Assembly: GCA_942490885.1 (NCBI GenBank)
Contig: CALNYT010000002.1
Span: 3,472,001-3,536,000 of the forward strand
Source: Oceanirhabdus sp942490885
Lineage (GTDB): Bacteria > Bacillota > Clostridia > Clostridiales > Clostridiaceae
Length of the DNA: 64,000 nucleotides
Reading direction: 5' to 3'
Part shown: one piece after another, positions 17,333-27,125 of the stretch
Layout: every line of letters begins with the position of its first letter
How positions within the stretch are numbered: the first letter of the stretch is position 1
Notes under the pieces: generated by a model
Database searches by the model: none
The model's input: the letters and a program-made list of their open reading frames with translations, nothing else
Told to the model about the DNA's origin: nothing
Made by a program: the position numbers and the translations under genes

Positions 17333-18466
17333 TTGAGCACCATAAACAGAATAGATTATTTATCAGAAGTAAAAAGAGTTGTTATAAAAGTAGGTACATC
17401 TACTTTAACTTACCCTACTGGGCTTTTAAATTTTAGAAGAATAGAAACTTTAGTTAGACAAATATCAGATATTAATAACATGGGTATAGAAGTGATTCTT
17501 GTATCTTCTGGTGCCATAGCAGCTGGCATGGGTAAATTAGGATTAAAATCAAAACCTAAAACTATTCCTAAAAAGCAAGCAGCTGCTGCCGTAGGTCAAG
17601 GACTATTAATTCATATGTACGGAAAATTTTTATCTGAGTACGGTAAGATTGGAGCTCAACTTCTATTAACTAAAGATGATATGTCTGATAGAAAAAGATT
17701 TTTAAACATACGTAATAGCTTTTTTTCTTTATTTGAAGATAATGTTATACCAATAGTTAATGAAAATGATGCAGTGATAGTTGATGAAATAAAATTTGGT
17801 GATAACGATACATTATCTGCTATGGTAACTAGCTTAGTAGAAAGTGATTTATTAATTATACTGTCAGATATAGATGGCTTATATGATTCTAATCCAAAAA
17901 CTAATCCAAACGCTTCCCTTATTAATGAAGTTTTTGAAATAACAGATGAATTAATTGCTTGCGCAGGAAATGCTGGTTCAAATTTAGGTACTGGTGGTAT
18001 GATAACAAAATTAATTGCTGCAAAAATAGTGGTAACTGCTGGATCATCCATGATTATAGCAAATGGATCAGAAGAAAATGTTTTATGTAGATTACTTGAT
18101 GGTGAGCAATTAGGAACATTGTTTCATGCCAATAAACAAAAACTTAATGCACGAAAGCACTGGATTGCATATAGCACAACTCCTTCTGGTAGCATAGTAA
18201 TTGATAAAGGAGCTGAGATAGCGATTATTAATCAACATAAAAGTCTTTTGCCAAAAGGTATAATAAATGTTTTAGGTGATTTTTCAGAAGGTGATGTTGT
18301 TTCACTAACAAATATCAAAGGAGAATCTATCGCTAACGGAATTACAAATTTTAATTCTGCTGATATTAAATCAATTAAAGGATTAGATTCTACTAAAATC
18401 GAATCAATTCTAGGATATAAAAGTTATCAGGTTGTTATTCACACAAATAATATGGTTTTACTTTAA
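17333..18466 (+). CDS. proB: Glutamate 5-kinase
   Basis: About 377 residues. It phosphorylates glutamate to gamma-glutamyl phosphate, the first step of proline synthesis, in the cytoplasm. An amino-acid-kinase domain (VVIKVGTSTL at the start, VSSGAIAAGM, IVNENDAV and LLIILSDIDGLYDSNP) is followed by a C-terminal PUA domain (residues about 280-370; ARKHWIAYS). I choose TTG at 17333 because GAGAGGTG lies 6-7 bases upstream; the ATG at 17288 would add 15 residues and has no site. It is followed after 21 bases by proA in one operon. Confidence 0.95.
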   Translation: MSTINRIDYLSEVKRVVIKVGTSTLTYPTGLLNFRRIETLVRQISDINNMGIEVILVSSGAIAAGMGKLGLKSKPKTIPKKQAAAAVGQGLLIHMYGKFLSEYGKIGAQLLLTKDDMSDRKRFLNIRNSFFSLFEDNVIPIVNENDAVIVDEIKFGDNDTLSAMVTSLVESDLLIILSDIDGLYDSNPKTNPNASLINEVFEITDELIACAGNAGSNLGTGGMITKLIAAKIVVTAGSSMIIANGSEENVLCRLLDGEQLGTLFHANKQKLNARKHWIAYSTTPSGSIVIDKGAEIAIINQHKSLLPKGIINVLGDFSEGDVVSLTNIKGESIANGITNFNSADIKSIKGLDSTKIESILGYKSYQVVIHTNNMVLL

Positions 18467-18487
18467 ACTAAATTGTGAGGTGTTATT

Positions 18488-19741
18488 TTGGATATTGAGA
18501 CTTATGTAATTGAAAAAGGTAAGATTGCAAAAGCTGCTAGTAGAATTATGACAACTATAGATACTAACACAAAAAATAAAGCTTTATTATCCATGGCAGA
18601 GGCATTAGTAGCTAGACAAGATGAAATATATCAAGCAAATAAACTCGATATGGAAAAGGGAAAAGAAAACGGATTATCAAAAGCACTTCTTGATAGATTA
18701 TTATTAAATGAAGTTAGAGTTGAGTCAATGGCTGAGGGTTTAAAAGAAGTTGCAGCTTTAGAAGACCCTATTGGTGAAGTTATTCGAATGTCTCCTCGTC
18801 CAAACGGTCTTCAAATAGGAGAAATAAGAGTTCCTCTTGGAGTTGTGGGTATAATTTATGAAGCAAGACCAAATGTAACTGTTGATGCAGCTGGTATATG
18901 CATTAAATCAGGAAATTCTGTTATCTTAAAAGGTGGTAAAGAAGCATTGAATTCAAATATTAAAATTGCTGAAATAATATCTACTGCTGCTGAAGAATCC
19001 GGATTACCTAAAGGTTGTATTAATTTAATTGAAACTACCAAAAGAGAAGCTGTAAATAAAATGATGACACTTAATGAATATATCGATGTATTAATCCCAA
19101 GAGGTGGCGCTGGTTTAATTAATGCAGTAGTCAATAGTTCTACTGTACCTGTAATTGAAACTGGCGTTGGAAATTGTCATGTATTTGTTGATCAATTTGC
19201 GGACCCCAAAATGGCACTTGATATAATTATAAATGCAAAAACTCAAAGACCTGCGGTTTGTAATGCACTAGAAACAGTTTTAATTCACGAAAAAATATCA
19301 AATACTTTTTTACCTAAACTTTCTCAAGTCCTCAATGATTATAATGTTGAAATAAGAGGATGCGAAAAAACCCTTGAATTAATACCAAATGCAACTAGAG
19401 CAGTTGAAAGTGATTGGGAAAATGAATTTTTGGATTTAATATTAGCTGTTAAAGTTGTACACTCTTTCGAAGATGCAATGAATCATATATATAAATATGG
19501 TACTAAACATTCAGAAGCTATTATAACTAATAACTATACTAATTCTCAAAGATTTTTAAAAGAAGTAGATGCAGCCGCTGTATATGTAAATGCCTCTACT
19601 AGGTTTACAGATGGCAGCGAATTCGGATTTGGCGCTGAAATAGGAATAAGTACTCAAAAACTCCATGCAAGAGGTCCAATGGGAATAAAAGAATTAACTT
19701 CTACCAAATATATTATTTATGGAAATGGACAAATTAGATAA
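18488..19741 (+). CDS. proA: Gamma-glutamyl phosphate reductase
   Basis: A 417-residue aldehyde-dehydrogenase-fold enzyme reducing gamma-glutamyl phosphate with NADPH to glutamate semialdehyde, the second step of proline synthesis. Recognisable stretches are VPLGVVGIIYEARPNVT, ILKGGKEA, the PRGGAGL segment, the active-site region RPAVCNALET with the catalytic Cys, and the C-terminal HARGPMGIKELTS. The start is TTG at 18488 after a GTGAGGTG site. It forms an operon with proB and ends in a strong terminator. Confidence 0.95.
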   Translation: MDIETYVIEKGKIAKAASRIMTTIDTNTKNKALLSMAEALVARQDEIYQANKLDMEKGKENGLSKALLDRLLLNEVRVESMAEGLKEVAALEDPIGEVIRMSPRPNGLQIGEIRVPLGVVGIIYEARPNVTVDAAGICIKSGNSVILKGGKEALNSNIKIAEIISTAAEESGLPKGCINLIETTKREAVNKMMTLNEYIDVLIPRGGAGLINAVVNSSTVPVIETGVGNCHVFVDQFADPKMALDIIINAKTQRPAVCNALETVLIHEKISNTFLPKLSQVLNDYNVEIRGCEKTLELIPNATRAVESDWENEFLDLILAVKVVHSFEDAMNHIYKYGTKHSEAIITNNYTNSQRFLKEVDAAAVYVNASTRFTDGSEFGFGAEIGISTQKLHARGPMGIKELTSTKYIIYGNGQIR

Positions 19742-19826
19742 TAAATCATCTTCATCAAAATCAGGAAATGACGGATAGTAATCTTAACAATTTATGTTAT
19801 CAAATTTTTTATATCCCCGGTATGTT

Positions 19827-19859
19827 AAAAGCCCTACAGGAACAACTGTAGGGCTTTTC
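19827..19859. terminator. Bidirectional terminator of proBA
   Basis: AAAAGCCCTACAG pairs with CTGTAGGGCTTTT across a 6-base loop and is followed by a T-rich run. It also serves the convergent M16C peptidase gene. Confidence 0.9.
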
Positions 19860-19867
19860 TTGTTTTT

Positions 19868-22800
19868 TTATTTTATTGGAGTAATAACTTCATCAAATAA
19901 ATCTTTGTTTTCATCTATCTTTTTCTCTCCACCAACAACAGTATAGTAGTTTTGTTTCATAAGTGTTTCTAATGTATTTGCAAAATCTCTTATATCTTCT
20001 ACACTTGTAAATAAAACTTCATAACGTTCTAACTGGATATCTTGTTGAGTTACACCTGTGAAATAATTTTTATCAGCTATAGCTCCTTTTGTGCTAGGAT
20101 TTTTTAAATAATCCATTGAACCAATTGCACCTATGATATAATTAGTCATTTCTTCTTCATCTGCATCAAAATTCTTTAAGAATTCAAATGCTTTATTGTA
20201 TACATCTAAAGTATTTTTTAGATGTGGATCACGGTAAGAATGTAAGAATACTGCATTTCTTGTAAAGAATATGCCTTGTCCATAAGCACCGCCTTTTAAT
20301 CTTATTTCTGGATATAAATAATCATTTGTTAATATATTTTCAAGAACATTCATTTTTCCACTATAGTTAAAGTTCTCTTTACTTAAGTCACCAGCTTTTA
20401 CTACATACTGTACTTGAGAAGGAATTGCTATAGCTTCAGATTTCTTAGAAAAATCAAATTTATATTCTTGTTTAGTTAACTTCTTGTCTTGAATTTTGTT
20501 TGCCAATCCATTAAAGCTTTTTGCAAAATCTTCGTAATTCTTTTCATCACCAGTATAACTTACAACTAAGTTTTCTTTGTTGAATACTAAATCCTTAACC
20601 TCTTTTAAATTTTTAATCATTTCATCATATTTAGCATCAAAATTCTCATCTAAATCACAAATAAAATTATAGTATGGAATACCGAATGAATCCATGTATT
20701 TTGCTGACTCTGAGAAGTACGCTTCAGCACGATCTAATGCTACACGACGACCATTACCAATAATATAATTTTCATTATTTGCTTTTATAAGATGTACTAA
20801 ATTTTGTATACGTTGCTTGTCTTCAAATTTACTGTGATTGATTAATTGTTCTAAAAGCTCAAAACTATTTGATAAGTTGTTGTTAAGTGAGCTTATATTA
20901 ACCTTCATTTTTGGAGAGTAACTGGTGCTGTCTTTTTTATCTGCATAACATGTTGTTCCAAACGATACCCCACCAGTATTTGCTAATAATTCATTTGAAA
21001 TTTCCTTATAATTATATTTTTCTGTATCAACTTTACCTAACAAATTAGCTAGAAGTTGCAAATAATGAATTTTATCTTGAGGCACAGTTGAAGTATCAAA
21101 ATATAAACTTGTATAAGCAATTCCATTAGTGAATAGCGGGTGGCTTAATACCTTTATACCCTTTTCTTCTTTTTCAACTGTTGGAATTTCTTCTGCATCT
21201 GGATTTATATCTTTAATAGTAAGCTTAGGCATTTTGGCAAGATTTTCTTCTGAATCTTCTTCACTTTGCCAAGCTTTTAATTCTTCTTGTTCTTTTATTA
21301 TTTTATCAACTTCTTCTTTTGATAATGAAGCTTTATATTTAGCTAATTCTTTCTTTAATTCTTCTGCATTCTTCTCATTTAAACCTGCAACTGGTTTCAT
21401 TATCACTAATGAGCAATGATTATTAGTTATCATATATTTAGTAATTAATTCTTGTAAATATCCATTTCCAATTTTATCTTTAACCTTTTGGAATACTGTA
21501 GCTTCTTCTAAATACATAGTAGGTTCTTTATCATAAATCCACCCTCTTAAAGCAGTATTCATATATGACATGCCTCTATCCGCTGTTGAATTCGTGCTAC
21601 GCATATCAAATTCAAGGCTGTTAATAACTGAATTAACAAATTCTTTATCAAAGCCATCTTTTGCTAACTGTTTTAATGTATCATTTATAACCTTTTCAAA
21701 TTTCCTTTTCTCTGATTCATTAGTATCTTGTGCATATATACTGTATGTAGGTTGAATATTACCCCCTCGATAAATACCATATACATTATTAAAACCATTT
21801 TCTAAAAATGCCTTCTTTAATGGTGAATCATCATAATCTAAAAGCGCTGCTTGAAGTACAAGAATTCCTAATTGCTCCTCTATGTCTGTACATTGACCAA
21901 CAACATAATTAGAAGTTAAATAAGTCTTGTCCTTTGTGTCCGCATCTTTACTTATTGAGTACTCACAAGTTGTTTCAACTTTTTTATTAAAAGGTTTTTG
22001 TATTTCCAGTTTGCTGTCAATTTCTTTTCTATTAAATTTACTCAAATAGCTATCATTAATAAACTTTAATTTCTCTTGAATATCTAAATCACCATATAAA
22101 TATAAATAACTATTTGATGGATGATAATATGTTTTATGAGTATTTACAAACCCTTCATAAGTAAGTTCTGGTATAGATTTTGGATCACCGCCAGATTCCT
22201 TACCATATAGTGTATCTGGGAATAATGATTTAAAAATTTTATTAGATAATACTCTACTAGGTGAAGAGAAAACACCTTTCATTTCATTATATACAACACC
22301 GTTATATACCAATTCACCTGTTTCAGTATCAATCTCATAATGCCATCCTTCTTGTTTAAGTATCTTAGGCTCATTGTATATATTTGGATAAAACACTGCA
22401 TCTAAATATACACCCATTAAGTTATTAAAATCATTATCATTCATACTTGCAACTGGATACATTGTATGATCCTTCGCTGTCGCAGCATTTAGATATGTAT
22501 TTAGTGATTGTTTACCTAATGTTGTAAATGGATCTTTAACTGGATAATTTTTAGATCCACATAAAACTGAGTGTTCAAGTACATGATTTACCCCTGTTTC
22601 ATCATATACTGGAGTACGGAATGTAGCTGAAAATACTTTGTTTTTATCATCATTCTGAAGATACAGTAATCTAGCTCCAGTTTTTTCATGAGTAAAAATC
22701 ATTGCAGTAGATTGAACATCTTCAATCCATTGTTTTGATTCTAGCTTAAATCCATTCACAGTTTGTCCAACTGTTAACTCTGATTTAGCATCAATAGCTT

Positions 22801-22909
22801 TCACCGCAGTATATGCTTGTACATTATTTGGCTGTATAATACCATTAAAACCGTTTAATAGTATTACTGATGATAAAGCTAAAGATGCTGCTTTAGTACC
22901 CTTTTTCAT
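19868..22909 (-). CDS. Secreted M16C zinc metallopeptidase (PreP/falcilysin-like)
   Basis: A 1013-residue precursor. The start is ATG 22907-22909, with AAGGGGG 6 bases upstream; an earlier in-frame ATG would bury the signal peptide. Residues 1-31 form a signal peptide (MKKGTKAASLALSSVILLNG, cleavage likely after QAY or nearby). The inverted zinc motif HVLEHSVLCGS is near residue 105, followed by VKDPF. The M16C layout has four domains with a long helical hinge (charged region near residues 510-560). Relatives degrade small unfolded peptides inside a closed chamber. Being exported, it probably turns over extracellular peptides for nutrition or clears signal peptides. Stand-alone gene. Confidence 0.88.
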   Translation of the reverse strand: MKKGTKAASLALSSVILLNGFNGIIQPNNVQAYTAVKAIDAKSELTVGQTVNGFKLESKQWIEDVQSTAMIFTHEKTGARLLYLQNDDKNKVFSATFRTPVYDETGVNHVLEHSVLCGSKNYPVKDPFTTLGKQSLNTYLNAATAKDHTMYPVASMNDNDFNNLMGVYLDAVFYPNIYNEPKILKQEGWHYEIDTETGELVYNGVVYNEMKGVFSSPSRVLSNKIFKSLFPDTLYGKESGGDPKSIPELTYEGFVNTHKTYYHPSNSYLYLYGDLDIQEKLKFINDSYLSKFNRKEIDSKLEIQKPFNKKVETTCEYSISKDADTKDKTYLTSNYVVGQCTDIEEQLGILVLQAALLDYDDSPLKKAFLENGFNNVYGIYRGGNIQPTYSIYAQDTNESEKRKFEKVINDTLKQLAKDGFDKEFVNSVINSLEFDMRSTNSTADRGMSYMNTALRGWIYDKEPTMYLEEATVFQKVKDKIGNGYLQELITKYMITNNHCSLVIMKPVAGLNEKNAEELKKELAKYKASLSKEEVDKIIKEQEELKAWQSEEDSEENLAKMPKLTIKDINPDAEEIPTVEKEEKGIKVLSHPLFTNGIAYTSLYFDTSTVPQDKIHYLQLLANLLGKVDTEKYNYKEISNELLANTGGVSFGTTCYADKKDSTSYSPKMKVNISSLNNNLSNSFELLEQLINHSKFEDKQRIQNLVHLIKANNENYIIGNGRRVALDRAEAYFSESAKYMDSFGIPYYNFICDLDENFDAKYDEMIKNLKEVKDLVFNKENLVVSYTGDEKNYEDFAKSFNGLANKIQDKKLTKQEYKFDFSKKSEAIAIPSQVQYVVKAGDLSKENFNYSGKMNVLENILTNDYLYPEIRLKGGAYGQGIFFTRNAVFLHSYRDPHLKNTLDVYNKAFEFLKNFDADEEEMTNYIIGAIGSMDYLKNPSTKGAIADKNYFTGVTQQDIQLERYEVLFTSVEDIRDFANTLETLMKQNYYTVVGGEKKIDENKDLFDEVITPIK

Positions 22910-23201
22910 ATTATGCCCCCTTGCATGTTGAATATTCTTAATATTTGAAATCATTATATCATTTTTGATATAATATTACAATATTTGCTTTTACATCATT
23001 AATTTGATATATTATAATCAATAGTTATATATTTCTACAAATAACAATTTTCCTGCAAGTCAGTTTTGACTCAAAAAATCCACCTTTCTCTTTTAAGAAA
23101 GATGGTCTTCTCTTTGATTTAATAAAACATGTATTAATTTATAGCTTATGCTCAATTATACTTTGGAATGGAATTTATAAACTATATCCATATGCACCAT
23201 G
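22910..23201. other. Spacer upstream of the M16C peptidase
   Basis: Holds the promoter of the M16C gene and the end of the UPF0158 transcript. A short CCTTTCT/AGAAAG hairpin at about 23082-23100 may be a weak terminator. No gene seen. Confidence 0.35.
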
Positions 23202-23696
23202 TTACTTTGTATCATCTATATACTCTATATCACTACCTTCACACCATTTAATAATTTTCTGAATAAACTTATTATCTCTAAATTCATACCACTTATCTTC
23301 TATCCCTTTCTCATAAATAAGTCCTTTAAAACTACGGAAAGCACCTCTTCCATTAATAGAGTCGCATAATTCCTTACTTATCTTTTTATCTTCATATGAA
23401 TTGCAAAACTCATCCATAATATCATATTCCCTAATATCATCTGAAATACAAATATGTATATAGTCGTCTTCATTATCAACAATGTCTACTCCTGCATCAA
23501 AATCATCCTGTTCCCAATCTGCAAGTCCCTCTGGTTCATCTCCATCTTCAGCCATACCTATAAATTTTAATGGTACAGATACTATTTTTCCTGTTTTCAC
23601 ATTAATATAACTATAATATTCCTCAAATTCATCTAATTGTGTCATACCTAGTTCTACACATTCCATTAGTTCTTTAATACTTACTTTATTACTCAT
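23202..23696 (-). CDS. UPF0158 family protein
   Basis: A 164-residue acidic soluble protein resembling the UPF0158 family (conserved region SGRGAFRSFK-like, here NGRGAFRSFK near residue 115, and the following WYEFRD). The start follows a GGAGGATA site. The function of the family is unknown. It lies 34 bases downstream of the flavodoxin-like gene in the same direction and may be cotranscribed. Confidence 0.7.
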   Translation of the reverse strand: MSNKVSIKELMECVELGMTQLDEFEEYYSYINVKTGKIVSVPLKFIGMAEDGDEPEGLADWEQDDFDAGVDIVDNEDDYIHICISDDIREYDIMDEFCNSYEDKKISKELCDSINGRGAFRSFKGLIYEKGIEDKWYEFRDNKFIQKIIKWCEGSDIEYIDDTK

Positions 23697-23730
23697 GTTA
23701 TCCTCCTGGTGGTAATTAGTTCTTTTTATT

Positions 23731-24375
23731 TTATATCTTCGACAGCAATATTCGGGGAGTGACAGTCCCCATTATTTTTGTTTTTGGTGTTACCTTTCTA
23801 ATATCTACTGGTATGCCATATTTATTTATTGGCCTATAATACTGTCTATAAGGTTTATTTCCTTTTACAATAACATCATCATAGTTATTTTCCGTTGATA
23901 ATTTTACATATATTTTGTCTGCAAAGCATTTTATTATTCCCATATCCTTTTCATCAGGTCTATTTTGGGCTAGTTTTTTAGAAAATGAATGTTCTCCTAT
24001 AAATGCAGCTCCCGCAATAACTTTAAAATCTCTAGATTGTAAAATATCCTTTAATTCTATTAAGGCATCATCATAGTTTCTATTTCCATAAACTACTACA
24101 GCTACTGCAATTGCTCCATTTCCCTTAATGCTATTTAAATATTTTAACAATACATTAGGTACCCTTCCAGCATAAACAGGAACCCCTACCAAAACTACAT
24201 CATCTTCAGTAAATGATATTTGTTTGTTTCTAACTTTTGGTAATGTAAAATCAATATTTTCTAAAGGCGTTTTATTATCTATATTTTCAGCTAAGGTCTC
24301 AGCTATTTGTGTTATCACCTTTTTTGTTGTGTCAGTAGCACTAAAATATAATGATTTTATTTTTTTATTAATAAT
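23731..24375 (-). CDS. Flavodoxin-like protein, probably with an ATT start
   Basis: If translation began at the GTG at 24318 the protein (195 residues) would lack its FMN phosphate loop. Reading upstream in frame gives SLYFSATDTTKKV, the expected beta-1 strand and S/T-x-T-x-x-T loop of flavodoxins. Between the in-frame TAG and the GTG there is no ATG, GTG or TTG, only ATT codons at 24375 and 24372, placed 3-6 bases after GGGGGAGAGG. I therefore set the start at ATT (215 codons including stop). VLVGVPVYAGRVPN and VVVYGNRNYDDA are the other flavodoxin loops. There is no ferredoxin domain, unlike EFR1 proteins. The last dozen residues are encoded by a repeat element (23754-23770). Confidence 0.7.
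   Translation of the reverse strand: MINKKIKSLYFSATDTTKKVITQIAETLAENIDNKTPLENIDFTLPKVRNKQISFTEDDVVLVGVPVYAGRVPNVLLKYLNSIKGNGAIAVAVVVYGNRNYDDALIELKDILQSRDFKVIAGAAFIGEHSFSKKLAQNRPDEKDMGIIKCFADKIYVKLSTENNYDDVIVKGNKPYRQYYRPINKYGIPVDIRKVTPKTKIMGTVTPRILLSKI
23754..23770. repeat. REP-like element inside the flavodoxin 3' end
   Basis: The sequence reads GGGGACTGTCACTCCCC on the coding strand (GGGGA/TCCCC stem). It resembles the GGTGACTGTCCCCC unit at 29522-29535. It lies in frame in the flavodoxin gene and encodes part of its C-terminal GTVTPRILLSKI, which looks like acquired sequence. Confidence 0.5.
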
Positions 24376-24457
24376 AGCCCTCTCCCCCTATCAACATTAA
24401 TTACCTTATTTTATTATATCATACAGTACCCAATCACTTGCACTATTGATAATAGCA

Positions 24458-24583
24458 TCATGTAAGGTCATAGATTCCATGTGTCTCCATCATTATAGTC
24501 CCTACATTTCCTTTACTTAAATCATCCATATAAATATTATCATTGTATTTAGTTGATACCGAGACGTTAGTGTAATTGTGCGT
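24458..24583 (-). pseudogene. Short decayed reading frame, unknown
   Basis: An open frame of 41 codons without a start codon. It reads sensible protein (for example NDNIYMDDLSKGNVGTIMME), bounded by an upstream TAG and a TGA. No ribosome binding site. Probably a leftover gene tail between the PHP-domain gene and the flavodoxin gene; family not recognised. Confidence 0.3.
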
Positions 24584-24594
24584 CTAGCCACACG

Positions 24595-24631
24595 AAAAAA
24601 TGGCCACAAAAATATTTATGCGACCATTTTT
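24595..24631. terminator. Terminator of the PHP-domain gene
   Basis: AAAAATGG..C pairs with G..CCATTTTT around an AT-rich loop, 26 bases after the stop at 24657; T-runs on both strands. Confidence 0.75.
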
Positions 24632-24656
24632 AGAATTCTGTTTTTTTAATATTTTA

Positions 24657-27125
24657 TTATTTAGATGTATTGTTTTTAGTATTCTCTGTAACATTTATCA
24701 AAACAGGATCAGTAACGTTTATCCAAATAGGATTTGAAACCGCATAATTACCTTTTCCATCAACTGCAACAAAGCTATACCATGTATCTTTTGTTGGTTT
24801 TATATTTATTGCGCAATTAACAGCATTTTTTGTATTATTAAGCTCTTTTGATGCAACAACTTTACCCTCACTGTAAACATCAATACGAGCTAAACCATTA
24901 ACAGACTGAAGTTCTGTCTTTAATGTATATTGGCTGCCTGAATCAATATTCTGAGTTGAACCAAACATTGTATTTTGTGCTGGTTTAAATATAGGCCCCA
25001 TTGTTACATAAGATTGACCTTCTTTTAATGCTTTAAAGTAATTTTCAGTTGTAGCCTCACCATCAATGTGAGCATACATTCTGATAATACCAGGATATAA
25101 ATCCGAAGTTGCGTCATGCTGATCTGAACCTGCACTTAAATATTTTTTGATACCCTTATTCCAATACCTCATAGCAGCATCTAGTGCTTTTTTATCCATA
25201 TTTGTTTCATCAGTTAAATCTATTGTAGACTGTAATTCAAGCAAGTCAAAATCTTCGCTACCTTCATCATATCCACCCTTAACACTATCTCTATTATTAA
25301 AGAACCCATAATCTGAATACGGATGATGAACAATTACAATTGCATCCATATCATGTCCTGCTTTAATTATTTCTGCTGGAGTAAAATTTGGTGAAATTGC
25401 CTCCTTGCTATAATCAACACCTAAAATACCCCAATGTCCCCAACCTGGTGAAACTTCAAGATTTGGAAGGAATGCTCTATTTCCTTCTTTTGCTAATTTA
25501 GCCATAGGCGCATTATTTGCTACTGTATCATGGTCAGAAACAAGGTTAAAATCTAAGCCAGCTGCAACCTGTGCTTTATATAAATCCTCAATTTTTGTAG
25601 CACCATCACCAAAACTTGAGTGCTGGTGATTGTCTGCACTATACCAATTTTCTGAATTTGTTTCAATTAAAGTTGGAATAACAAACTCCTGATTGATTAT
25701 TTCACCTGGTTTCAAAGTTTTTGTCATTACAACAGGAATTGATTCATAGTTATTATCCCGTGTAATTGTAAACGTAACAGGATTTTCTGGAGCCGCTACA
25801 TCAAATTCTACTTCATGCGTTTTTGGATCTGTAAAGAACACAGTTCCCCCTTGCGTTTTAACTGTTGATGTAACCCCTGATACAGTTACTTTGAAATCAA
25901 TTGGATTTCCTTTTTCATCAACAGCTTTCAAAATAGCTTTAGCTCCATCTTTAACAATAACTTTTAACTCTAAATTTTTTGTTAATTTTACAATTTGAGA
26001 GTCTGACGGTGTATACCCTTGGGCTTCAACATGAATCTCATATTCATCTTTTGGTAAATCAAATTCAAAATCACCATTTTTATCAGTAATTTTCCAAACA
26101 AATGGTTGAACAATATCCTTTTTAACTGCATCTGTACCATGAGACTTTACAGTTTCCTTGTAACTACCTTTTTTACAAACAATTACATAAGCATTTTTCA
26201 CAGCATTGCCTTTATTATCCTTAACAGTGCCTTTTACATTAGCTGACTGAATTTTTGTATCTTTTTCGATGCAACGTTCAATAATAGGTGTTGTTTCACC
26301 TTTATCTGAAACTAAAATTTCACCTGTATAAACATAAGTTTTTCCAGACTCAATTGTACGGTTGATGTAAACATCTTTGTATCCACTGGAACCTTTATAT
26401 GAGTTTGCTCCATCTAATTGAACAGAAACAGTATAATCTTTACCGTAAGTCAAAACAAAGTTTCCAAATTTCTCGTTTACTTCTTCATCCTCACCAATTC
26501 TAATACCTGTTGTTTTTTTATCTGGATAATATCCATAAGGGCCAAACATACTAGAAGCTAAAGTACTTATTGAGTACCCACTATACAAATTTTCATAAGG
26601 CTCATTTCCTTTTGGATTTTCAACTGTAGTTTTTAAACCGATATAATCATTACCATCTTCCAGTGTATACTCAATTGTAACATTTAATGGTAATTTATGT
26701 CCTGCTGTCCAATATCTTGTTTTAGCAGTAACAACAACTTTTTTATCATCCTTTTTGTACGTAATGTCCTTTTGTGGAACATTTAGTAAATCCTCATTAT
26801 TAAATGATCCTGTAGCTGTCCAAAGGTCATTTAAAAACTCAATATCATTAACTAGGTCAACACCAAACTTACCATCTTTCATGATAGCAACGTCTAGGAT
26901 ACTTCCTTTTGTCATGTTCCAGTAGTTATTTGTTCCTACTGCAAATGAAGCAGCAATCTTATCATTGTAGATTGTGAAGTCCTCCGACTGCTTAGCCATA
27001 CCTTGTTGAATAGGTGTAGCACCCTTAATAACTCCAACTTCCGCCATCGCAGGTGTAGTTAATAACATTGAACATAAAACACTAGCACCCAACATTGACG
27101 ACATTTTTGATTTCTTGAATTTCAT
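24657..27125 (-). CDS. Secreted CehA/McbA-type PHP-domain phosphoesterase
   Basis: An 822-residue precursor. Signal peptide at residues 1-28 (ends TTPAMA). An N-terminal beta-rich domain of about 260 residues is followed by two carboxypeptidase-regulatory-like beta sandwiches (about 295-390 and 390-450). A PHP hydrolase domain runs from about residue 490: YSADNHQHSSFGDG, LVSDHDTVAN, VIVHHPYSDYG and SAGSDQHD supply the metal-binding His and Asp residues. A short C-terminal beta domain follows. Relatives hydrolyse phosphoesters or carbamate and ester bonds with two or three metal ions. The start has AGGAGG 7 bases away. The enzyme should act outside the cell, perhaps on teichoic acid, glycan or nucleotide substrates (inference). 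Monocistronic. Confidence 0.8.
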   Translation of the reverse strand: MKFKKSKMSSMLGASVLCSMLLTTPAMAEVGVIKGATPIQQGMAKQSEDFTIYNDKIAASFAVGTNNYWNMTKGSILDVAIMKDGKFGVDLVNDIEFLNDLWTATGSFNNEDLLNVPQKDITYKKDDKKVVVTAKTRYWTAGHKLPLNVTIEYTLEDGNDYIGLKTTVENPKGNEPYENLYSGYSISTLASSMFGPYGYYPDKKTTGIRIGEDEEVNEKFGNFVLTYGKDYTVSVQLDGANSYKGSSGYKDVYINRTIESGKTYVYTGEILVSDKGETTPIIERCIEKDTKIQSANVKGTVKDNKGNAVKNAYVIVCKKGSYKETVKSHGTDAVKKDIVQPFVWKITDKNGDFEFDLPKDEYEIHVEAQGYTPSDSQIVKLTKNLELKVIVKDGAKAILKAVDEKGNPIDFKVTVSGVTSTVKTQGGTVFFTDPKTHEVEFDVAAPENPVTFTITRDNNYESIPVVMTKTLKPGEIINQEFVIPTLIETNSENWYSADNHQHSSFGDGATKIEDLYKAQVAAGLDFNLVSDHDTVANNAPMAKLAKEGNRAFLPNLEVSPGWGHWGILGVDYSKEAISPNFTPAEIIKAGHDMDAIVIVHHPYSDYGFFNNRDSVKGGYDEGSEDFDLLELQSTIDLTDETNMDKKALDAAMRYWNKGIKKYLSAGSDQHDATSDLYPGIIRMYAHIDGEATTENYFKALKEGQSYVTMGPIFKPAQNTMFGSTQNIDSGSQYTLKTELQSVNGLARIDVYSEGKVVASKELNNTKNAVNCAINIKPTKDTWYSFVAVDGKGNYAVSNPIWINVTDPVLINVTENTKNNTSK

